Origin: Scortum barcoo
Taxonomy: Eukaryota > Chordata > Actinopteri > Centrarchiformes > Terapontidae
Length of the DNA stretch: 64,000 nt
Direction of reading: 5' to 3'
Assembly (NCBI GenBank): GCA_023238725.1
Contig: CM041548.1
Location: forward strand, 15,521,752 to 15,585,751
The notes beneath the pieces are model-generated. The model was not told the origin of the DNA. It did not search any database and saw nothing but the letters and a program-made list of their open reading frames with translations. Shown here piece by piece: positions 10,794-21,100 of the stretch (position 1 is its first letter; each line of letters starts with the position of its first letter). The translations under genes and the position numbers were made by a program.

Positions 10794-13700
10794 CAGAACT
10801 TTAGGGGGTGAGCAGGTTTACTAGGGAGGGGATGTTGTGGATACCAGGTAGAGTTTTTATTAGGGGATGGGATAGGGGTGAAGGGGGAAAAGGGGGAGGG
10901 GGATAACGGTGAGGGTGAAGCTCTCCTTGTTTATAGGTGGCTTCTATCCCTTCCTCGGCTGTCCAGCCCTCTTTCTCCGTCCTTCAACTGCAGGAGTAAA
11001 GACAGGTAGCAGGGAGAGAGAGGGAGAGGGAGGGCAAAAACAAATTCCACATTAGTGACCGCAACACAGAACATCAACCAAACACTGACAGTTTTAAACA
11101 GTGCCCTGCAACTGAGAAGTATAAAAATGTCTTTTAATGAATGATGGTGGAAAGCAGATGGAGGGCAACAATTTTTATCATCTATTTGGTTAGAGGCTGT
11201 CCTTCATCCTGTCTGGGTGACTTTTTATGGTGTGTTCGTCCTCACGACCTATAACAATCTGTGACCTACTTACACAGCCAAGGCACTTCTACCTAATGTA
11301 ACCTTAGGCTGAAGGACTCACAATTGTTCACCCAAAAACTACAAAGCCACAAGTTCCAGAGTCAACAGTTAACCTCACAGTGCTACCACATCCTTCTGAG
11401 GTGGTGAAGCATAAGATGCCAAATAAGCAATCCCTTAAGTTCCCTGATTAGCTGTAGTGAAAACGGGTGCCTGTTTATGGCAAGCCCCATGTTAGCACAG
11501 CAGCAGCAAGCAGCATGCTTCTTAATTGTGCTCCTTAGAGGACAGCCCAATTCAATGAAGTTGTCTACAGCTCCCCGTGGTCACTGAGTGATTTAATGCG
11601 GATTCGCCCCCAAGCAGGTGCTTTCTCCGGGTGAAGTCATTTGGAGGCAATTCAGAACTGTGACCTCAGCACATTGGGCCCTCTGGGACTAGACAGAGGA
11701 TCCGGCTGCCTTTCCCAGCCTTCGCCAGCAGCATCTGAGAGTGAGTGATAGAGCGTCAATGTGCCGGCGGTTTCTCTGCGCCCTACATTAGTGCAGAGCA
11801 CTAAAGGAGCCACTTAATGGAGCCTCAGGAAAGTCATACAAGTCGTCACATCAGTAAAGTGTCACAGAAGGAGGGGAAAAAATGAAAGAATCTGTCTGAC
11901 AGTCTTAGACCGTGTTTGTTTTGGATTATGACTGTGGAAAACAGTAGTAGGGATTTTTTTCTTTTTTTGTTGAACCACACAGTAAACGCAGCCTGATTTT
12001 TGGAGTCTGGCCTGTAGTTTCCCCACGCCCTCTTTTCTGTGTTTACTGCAATTACTCACTCCATTTCGCCTCAAAACTGCAGACTCCCCCTCACTACACA
12101 TACCACACTCAAATCACACCTCCCTCTTTTCTTTAACACTCCATCAATCTCTGCGCTCTTTCATCGTTTTCTTTAAGCTTTTCCGTCCTCTTCCTGACTC
12201 GATTTCGCAAACTTGGAAAGCAGTAGTAACAGCACACAAACTAAAGTCACAGTGTTCCTACTTTTAATCAAAAACACATTTCACCCACCACCACACCCGC
12301 CCCCTCCCTCCCAAACTCTGTTACCCGTGTCCTTCAGTGACAAATGTTCCCCTCATTCTTTTATACTAAACGTTTGCAGAGATACTTGCTGCTTCCACTG
12401 CCTGACAGCAGCTATGCCAGAAATAAGCCGCCATAGTACCTAACTCTGTGAGTGGATACTGACACGAGTCTGGAGAAAGGCCTCCCAGAGAGTCAAAACA
12501 TTCCTCTCACCTCTCTCAAGCCTCGCCAGGTCATTTACTGGCACTTGTTCTCCTGTAAATGATATGATACTAAGCCGAATTGCTTTCTAATTTGTGATTG
12601 ATAAGCGCTTAACACTGGAGCATATCAGTTTCATGCTTAGCATCGAGGTACTTTTCGATTTACACGGCAGTTAAGATCAAACTGCGGTCATTTTGTTGAT
12701 TTTGTTTTTTTAAAACAGTCATACTGCGAAACAGAATAACAGTACTGCTGGTTTTGAAGACAGATATCACTCACGCCTTTCCGCTTTTTGCTTTTACTTT
12801 CATATCAGGAGTTAAAGTGGAACAACGGGTACATAACGTGAGAACAAATGTCCAAAAATCTAAATGAAATAAAAAAGAGAATCAATAATCAATATCAGGC
12901 CAAGAACCTGAGAAATGGCAGAGCAGGCAGGAACGTAGTAAACAACCCCCCGCCCCTTCTCTCGTCCTCTCCCATTTCTTTCCCCATTGCTCCCTCCCTC
13001 CTTTCACTCCCTCCTCACTTTTGCACACGTTGTTCATAACTGCTGATTTCCCTTTGGCCATAGCAATAGTATCCAACCCGCCCACCCCCCACATCACTCA
13101 CATGGGGGCTGGCGTCTGCCCTCGGAGCGCCGTGTCACTTCCAGGGCTTTTACTCCATCGGTATGAGAGCAGAGAGCAGGGGAGGAGGAGGAGGAGGGAG
13201 GAGGGAAGGGGAGCAGCCAAATTCCTCTACTACTACCATTACTTTATATCATCTAACAGCGGAAGTGCTCAAACATAATTGTAACATACCTCGCCCTTCA
13301 GATAAAGAGGCGGCTGTGATGTTTGAACCTTTTTTTTTTTAAGTAAAAGCTGCAATGAAAATCGGAAGAGCAGAATGACAGGTGTCGGTCAGACCAGCAC
13401 CGTGCACACATCCCCGGTCTGCAGCAGCTCAGAGGAGAGGAGGGGGGGCTCAGTCCTTGTTATTGACTGCCTTTAAAATGCATTGCAGATTATTTTATTA
13501 ACTCCAACTTTCCCTCGTGTTTTGCACCAAAAAAAAAAAAACGTGGTCGAAAAAAAACGTCTCTGCTTCCTGTACAGTCAACACCGGCCCTCAAGGGGGG
13601 ACAACGCGCGGATCACCCTTCATTTACACCGTAAGCGCTCATATTCACTCAGCAGATTCATCCCTGTTTAGTCATACTAGTAATTACTGTGTCAATCGAA

Positions 13701-14747
13701 AGGAAATCCGGTCTCCGGAGACTCTTTGCAGCTTCTGAAAGCCTTTAAAAAAAAAGGTGACAGCGGTGCATGCATGAGATGTAATTTTTGCAAACATCTT
13801 CCCCCGTGTGTAAACATTAAGACTGGTAACATCTGCTCGCAAAAAAAAAAAAAACAGCAATCTGACCTCGGTCACTGCTCTGTCAACAACAAAGAATCTG
13901 CAGATGTATTGTTTAAAAAAAAAAAAAAAGCACAATGTTCACTCACCTCTGTAAATGTCCAGAAACGGTGGTGTTCACATTATTTGGCTCTGTGTCCTCC
14001 CTTCGTGTGTATCAACGTGGTGGCCACATATTTTATCTTCCGAGTGCTGGATTGCCCCCAAAAAAGATGAAAAATAAAAGTCAGTGTTGTTGTCCTTTCT
14101 TTTATTCTAGCGATATAAAACCTAAAGCATGAGCTAAAGCGACAGCCCGAAGCGAGTATTTCGCCCCTCGTACACAAGCCACAATTGCATAACAAAATGT
14201 TTGTGCTGTCCCCCCCCTCTTTATGTAGAGGTGCCAAACGGGGGGTTAGGCTCAAATTAAAATCTCCCACCGCTTTTGAGCCACATGCAGAAACGTGATT
14301 ATTAACCTTTCCATCCTCCCAAAACACAAAGTTGATGGTGTGCAAGCTGAGTGCCAGCATGTAAGCATCCCCTCCAAAAAAAAAACAATAATAACGCCAA
14401 TATTACTCAAGTTAATAACAACCAAGGTGGTGTAGTAATAAGGACAGTGTGGCCTATTAGCGCTTAATATCAGCCATGCATTGTGAGTGTTTATTTGGTA
14501 ACAAGCCTGTCCAATAATAGACAGCCTGTGCTACATTTTGCATCAATGGCAACTGGCAGCGGCTAACTAGCCATCTATCCATCAGCAGCCTGCTTGAGGG
14601 CGATTTGAGCTATTCTTTTTTTTTTTTGCTACACTGTGCGTGGGCTTGCAAACGAGCCGCAGACGCCCACGGCACTTCAAACAATTAGTGTAAACCCAGT
14701 GAAATGACAACAGCCCCGGACAAGACGAGTGATGCACATAATCTTAC
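10794..14747 (-). other. ash1l 5' intron / leader region
   Basis: About 4 kb upstream of the ash1l start codon, mostly intronic or non-coding leader. It contains several A-runs (13330, 13528, 13842, 13917, 14377 and similar), C-rich patches and no convincing coding exon. The stretch 11560-11860 is less repetitive and could be a conserved non-coding element, but I have no alignment to show that. Confidence 0.5.
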
Positions 14748-15372
14748 ATCTCCCGTCACTGTTCTCGCAGGCACTCGTGTTACTACATCTCGGCTACGAC
14801 GGCTAGCGATGCAACTAGCAGGGGTCAGCTAAAGCACACAGAGAGAATTAAAAAAAATAGATATATCTTGGTGTTGGTTCAAAGGCAGACTAGTAATTTG
14901 AATAAAATAAACACGCCGAGATAAATGTGGCGGCTTGTGTTTCAGCGGCGTGAAATAACAGAGACAGCGCCGTTCAAAAAAAAAAAAAAAAAAACACCAA
15001 CTGTCAACAAAATGGCGGCTGCGTTGAATCAACAGACACCCGAAATGGATCTCCCTCTATTCCTCCTCCTTTCTCCGTCCGTGTTAGTAAAATCCCTGCG
15101 TCCTTACAGCGAGTGGTGTCCGTAATGTCTCCCGAGGTGCTCCCAAATCCGGTCCGACACGCCGTTAGCTGGGCCTGGATGTGTCAGCGCGGGCCTCCCT
15201 CGTCAACCGGGCCTCCATGTCTGCCTCAGCCCGTATCGCTCCTCTGTGTCAGTACAACACGGGCATTAAGAGGAGGGAGGAGGAGGAGGAGGGCGGAAAG
15301 GGGAGAGGAGGAGACGGGGAGGAGAGGGGAGCAAATGTCGGTCGTGCGCGGTTCCTGCGGTCTCCGGTCATT
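14748..15372 (-). promoter_or_regulatory. Putative CpG-rich promoter and 5' non-coding exon of ash1l
   Basis: CpG and G+C density rise between about 14930 and 15370 relative to the AT-rich flanks, as expected for a housekeeping promoter. The minus strand has a gtaaga donor-like site starting at 14747, which could end a 5' untranslated exon spliced to the exon at 10793. A GGAGG/GGGGA-rich patch lies at 15268-15330. The transcription start is inferred from composition only. Confidence 0.4.
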
Positions 15373-15519
15373 GACAAAAACAATAATGTCTGTGTGTCGT
15401 TATTTCTTTTTCTTTTTCGTGTTTTTGTTGTTGTTGTTGTTGTTGTTTTGGCAGCTGTGCCGCTGTCAACACTGTCACAGAAACAAGAGCCCCTGCAAGC
15501 TTATTAATAAATCATTCTG

Positions 15520-16570
15520 CCCCATCACTTTAATCTGCTGCTTTTTGTCTTACTACATGTCTACATCTTACTCTTGTTGTTATTTTATATATTTATATTT
15601 AGATTTATATATTATATATATATTTTCAGTATGTATATATACTTTCATGTCTATTTACACTTGCTATAGTAGTTTATGTCAGTGTGTATTTTTACCCTAT
15701 TAACTGTTGTGTTCGTGTTTTAAACTAAAGTACCTCTATTTCTGTTTACGTGGATTGAGAACTGGAGTCAAATTCCAGGTATGTATACACATATCTGTCA
15801 ATAAAGCTGATTCTGGTAACTACCTGTTTACATCTCTGTTTATACCTGTTTATTGTATTTATTACTGCCGTTTATACCCAGAATTAAATTCATTGCCAAG
15901 TAGGTTGGCACATACATTGAATCTGACTTGATTTGTTGGTGCATAATAATAAACATAGTAAGAAGAAAAATCTAAGAAAAGGAAGGAAAAGGCAAATCAG
16001 AAGTATAACTTATATATTTATGTATATAAGTATATAAGTTATACTTCTACTACTTATGTAGTAGTACTACTTATGTATATAAGTATATATGAAAAATATT
16101 ATAAAATAAAGGTATAGATAGACTATACGTACCATTTGGCTGTTATCAAATAGAAGAACTATACAGATTTAAGTGCAAAATATTTGCCAAGAATGCACAA
16201 GAGTTCACAGTATTTAAAGTGAGTTGAAGAACAAAGAATATTTGCAATATGCAAAGATAAGGTCCATAACTTCACAGTAGTACAAATGTATATTTATATT
16301 TATTTTACTCTCTGTTTACAAGGTGTCTAACCCTCACAGTATATTTCACCCTCACGGTTCTTACTGTTATTATTCGTTTTATCACTACTGTACACCTTCT
16401 TTCCACAGCATTATATTTTTATTTTATTTTTATTATACAATATTACTGTATTCTGGACTTTTGCACTATTTCCTGTCTTAAATGTTCTTTTTTCCCCATC
16501 ATACTTATTGTTTGAGCATTGTTGGGGGGAGCGTGATAATTAAGAACTTCATTTGCTTGAACTTGAAGGA
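15520..16570. mobile_element. Degenerate LINE/SINE-type 3' tail fragments
   Basis: The region has fragments of a common teleost retroelement tail: a caataaagctgattctg motif near 15798, ttgccaagtaggttggcaca near 15893, and a TTGCACTATTT-type stretch near 16461. No reverse transcriptase coding survives. AT-rich inverted segments at 16010-16092 (tatataagtatataagtt and related) could form hairpins. Boundaries are approximate. Confidence 0.4.
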
Positions 16571-16774
16571 TGTTAGTTCTTCTGTTGTTATTTATTTATT
16601 TGCACTATTTGTATTTTTTACAATTTCAACACACATCTGACTTGTATGTAGACATTTCATTTATGCCGTTGGTCATTGGTGCTCTTTCTTTATATTCATT
16701 TATTCTATGACTCTTTTTAACATACTTTTGTAAATAATAGTCCTGTCTATTCTTTATCTTTATAGTCTATTGTT

Positions 16775-17295
16775 CTATCTATATCTTTGGGTTTTGGACT
16801 AAAGGTTGACAATGTGAAGGTCTTTACTTGGAGATTCGATAAACTGTGATGAGTATTTTTTTTCACTTTTTTTGCCAAGTAATCGATTAATTGATGAATA
16901 CAACTAATCAGTAAAGAAAATAATCTAGTTGCAGCGCTATCAGTGCTGGTAGAGTCACGTACTCTCCTCAGACTGAAACTGGATAGTTTCATGACTGAAG
17001 ATCAGATTCAATCAGTTAGATTGATTGATTAGTCCATAACATTTCAGAAAATATTTTGTTTTTAAGTCATACTTACTACACTACACTACCAAAGTGACAT
17101 CATATATCTTCAGCTCATCATGTTTTGTCTGACCAACATCTCGACACCCCCAAAACATTTTCAGTTTACAATGAAACAAATCAGAGAAGATGAAACCAAC
17201 AAATATTTATAAATAGACTGTTAATCCATTATCACAATTGGAGATGATTTATTTTCTGTCATCAACCAATCAATTAACTGACTTGTTTCTTCCTA
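16775..17295. mobile_element. Two hAT-type MITE remnants, opposite orientation
   Basis: The first remnant (about 16775-16942) runs from atctttgggttttggact through a cgattaattg stretch to agttgcagcgcta, the typical end of the teleost 'AGTTGCAGCCCTA' elements. The second (about 17012-17295) carries the same internal sequences in reverse, with attgattagtccataacatt, ttttgtctgaccaaca and caatcaattaactgac. Both are decayed and non-coding. Confidence 0.55.
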
Positions 17296-18054
17296 TGGTA
17301 CACAGTATACATACTGTGCTGTCAGTGCTATGATATGCTGCTGGACTGTATTTCATTAGATTATACTTTATGGTGTCCTCCTCCTCTATCCTACTTATTC
17401 TATGTATGCTGCCATATTCAAGTAAACCTTTCTATTGTATTACATCCTATTGAATCATCTATGAAGCAGTCACAAAAGGTCTGACTACAAAATGAAAAAG
17501 GCACACAGAAGAGCCTCAAATATGCACTTAAGTCAGTCAAACCAAACTGCCTTGTTAACCCAGCTGATTATTAAATAGATTGGTTGGCAGACCAGTAAAA
17601 AGTCTGCAACAGGGCTGTGGCTATGCAGGAGATGAAAGGAAGGTGCAGAGGGTGAGGATCACATGCTTAGGCTTTAATAACACCTTTAAATAGAGAGGAG
17701 ATCATCTCTGAATCAGCCTGGGTGGAAAAAGGTCCACAAAATTTCCTGCATTAAGAAACTGACAGAAAGCATTACTTCATAACTCTGTGAATTCCCGTTA
17801 TTTTGACAACCACTGGCAGCACAGTGGCGATTAGTTCATGACATCAAAGTCAGTCATTCAGAAATCCACCTCAGCGGGCAGCGTAGCGAGAAGGACACCT
17901 CCACATCTTGTCAGCAAACTGCAGGGTCCTTTTTTTGGCGTGTGGTGCTGCTTATAAGTGGTGAAGATGTTGATGAAGATGTTGTGAAGATGAAAACATA
18001 AAGGTCCTCAGCTGAGACACGTGAACCAAGTGAGACGCAAAGTTGCAACTTTTA

Positions 18055-18148
18055 CGACTGTGATGCATGTGGTGTATTTTATTTTAAAGCTCTGAGGTGA
18101 GAGGCTCTTGCAAACAGTAAAGGAGGTAGAGATGCTCAGCCCTGTTTC
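18055..18148 (-). terminator. rnf115 3' UTR with polyadenylation signal
   Basis: The minus strand has AATAAA (complement of tttatt at 18078-18083), 66 nt after the stop codon. That fits a very short 3' UTR. Other downstream signals are possible. Confidence 0.4.
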
Positions 18149-21100
18149 TCAGATCGCCTGCCTCTCCTGCCTCTCTGTCCTGATCGAGCGGGCTTCTGGG
18201 GGCTCTGATGTGGGCGGGAGGCTGTTGTCGACGCCGTCAAGGCTTTTCCGGCATACCGGGCAGGTATCGTGCTGCGAGAGAGGGGAGAGGAAATAAAAAC
18301 GTATCAATCTGCAGGGGGAAAAAAAATCAGAAAAGCAACAGAAGGCTTTCTGTGCTGTGTCGTCACGGCCCTCCATTCAGGATGTGTGACATACTGTGAA
18401 AACCTTCATGGCGAATCTAACAGACCTACAAACACTCCGGCCCCCTGACCGCATCCACCCCTCGTTCCTTACCAGCTCCAGCCAAGGCACTATACATCCA
18501 CTGTGGAAGTAGTGGAGGCAGGAAGAAGCTTCCTCACAGATTCCCCTAATGAATACTCCTCCCTGCAAACTGGACACTCCAGTCTGCAGTCTGAGAGAGA
18601 AAAACAAGAAAAACAGAAAAAGAAGGAGAGTGAGTGTGTGAGAGAGAGAGAGAGAGAGAGAAAGAGACGCGCCGAGAGAAGTGGATACAGAAAACCCAGT
18701 CATAAAAAGCCGTAATGATTCATTACACCTCAAATGTCCAAGGCAGGTCTATGGAGGCCATTGTGGTGTAACACAGTGACACAATGTCGCCTTCTGTCAC
18801 TTCACATAGCTGAAACCAGTTTAATGACACGTGAATAAAGATTTAGCAGCTTTCACGCCACTTTACAATGACTCATATTTCTTAAAGCTTTTACCTTGGG
18901 TTTTATAAATGGTCAATAAGTCATTTCATGTCTTTATGACGTATGAATAAAAGCATTTTGGGGTTGCCAGGCTGTGAGTGATACCTTTCACTGGCAGCTA
19001 ACATAGCTCGCTTTATCACTTCACTTGTTCTGTTTACAAGAAGTCTGCCTCCAGGCCAAAAACACATTTATTAATGATTTATTAATAGTCATAACTATGG
19101 GGTCCCCCATTCACTATAATGAGGAGGAAAGCAAACGCTGGAGGAGGTAAGGGAAGATAGGAGAAAGAAACGAGAGTCATGAGGAGGGAAGGCACGATGG
19201 AAAAACAAGGGGATGGAAGGAAAGAAAGTACGAGGGAAGGAGAGATAACAAGAGGGGAGGAAAGATGAAAAGTAGGAAGGACAGTTAAGAGAAGGGATGG
19301 AGAGCTAGGAAGGAAGGAAATTTGTGAGGAGGAAATGAAACGGGAGAAAGCAGAGAGAATAGAAGGAGGGAAGGAAAGAGGTACTGCAGAAAGAATAGAG
19401 GGAGGGAGGGAAAGGGGAGAGGGGAAGGGGAGAAACAAGGAGGGAAGGAGAAACAGCATGAAGAAAAGGAAAGTACTGATGAGTTAAAGAAAAATGGATG
19501 GAGGACACAAAACAGGAGGAGGTCAAGATAGAAGAAGGAAAGGGCAGAAAAAGGTAGTAGGAGGGCAAGGAGGAGGAAAGACATGGGGATGAAAGAAAAG
19601 ATAAAAAGGTGGTAGGGAGAAACAGAAAGAGGAATAGGTAGGAAGATGGGAAGAAGAAAGGACAGTAGAGAGAAACAGTACAGAGAAACAGGACGAGGAA
19701 GGAAAGATGAGACAGGGCAAGTGAAAGGTGGGAGGAAGGAAGGAGAAATGAAAGACAGAAGGGAGAGGTAAAAAAGAGAAAGGAGAGATCAAGGAGGAAA
19801 GGGAAACGGGAGGAGAAAAGAGGTCAACTCAACTAGAAAGGAAGGGTATAAGGAGGGATGGAGAGATGACACTAAAGTGAAAGTATGCCTCATTATAAAG
19901 TGGAAAACACAACTCCAGCTCTGATCCGGAGTGCTGTCTGACACGCTGGGGTCGCTACCTGTCTGTTCTTGAGAGATGCAAACTGTTGGCAGGGATGAGA
20001 TCATCTCCTTTTCTGCAGGCGGTGGACCCGTGCTCTCCAACTGTCCCAACAACTAGGTGAAGGTTGGATGTATAGGTGGAGAAAGGAAGGGAAACAGAGG
20101 CAGTGAAGTCAGTCTGAGTAGACAAAGAAAGATGTAAGTGTAAAGGCTGAACTCGAGATGTGAAAGTAGTTTTTTTTTTTTTTAGCTTGTGTTTCAATGT
20201 TGAGAGAGAGAGAAGCCACGCCACGGTTAATAATGAGGCCTCTGATATCACTGACCTCCGTGATGACACCGTCGAGGCCTCCCTGACCCCATGCATAATC
20301 TCCGGGGTTTCCGTACAACTGCAGCATGCTGGATCTGAGGGACAAACAGAAAGAGAGCGGAACAGAGAAAGCGCGCGCAAGAGAGAGGGAGAGGGAAAGG
20401 GAGGTTACCACACAAAGTGAGATGAAATCAAAAGTAAATGATGCGAATCGAAAAAATTAAAAGGCGTTTACAGTGCAGCTGGTGCAGCACCGGGGTTTCC
20501 GTTGTTGGCAAACAGGCCGGCCAAGAACTGCTGCACGATCCTTGAAAGGACAAAAACACACAGCAAAGATGCCTGCTTCAGAGCGCTTTCAAAGCTCAGT
20601 CATGCCATGCCTTTATGATTTTACTTGGGAGTTAGTAAAGCCACCGATGCATGCAGCTGTTCTCCTCAGTCAAAATAGTGTGTTGATATGTTATACAGCA
20701 CAGTGTACGTACAGTAAGTCTGACACAGAGACAAAGGAGGATTCCCATGACTGCTCTTTTAAGCGAGATGGAGAATAATGATTTTGAGTTCATATTAAAT
20801 TATTACACAGGGATCCTTATCTATGGAAGAGTTATGAATATCTAATGCAGTAAGTGTATAATTATATCATTATTAGGCAATGAAATGACTCAAGTATGAG
20901 TGGAGGAAAGTCATTCTGAAACAATCAATCAGAAACATAATGTTAATTCTCACACATATTGAGGGAAAACCGGCACTGAACAGTGATTGGTAATCTTGAC
21001 ATATGCATATGTGATAGTTTGAGGTTACGTTTTAGATTACAACTTATCCCATTACAGACTGCAATATTATTATTATAATAATATTATTATTATAATAATA

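Noticed and set aside
18492..18570. A 37-nt mini-intron in rnf115 exon 8 (gtgagg ... ccacag) that might explain the frame change
   Set aside because: Removing it does not put the FHSGCIVPWLEL half into frame, and it would delete the RING cysteine/histidine pairs. The intron would also be too short for normal splicing.
19082..19792. Minus-strand open frames rich in Phe, Ser, Pro and Leu
   Set aside because: They result from the polypurine tract and have no protein features.
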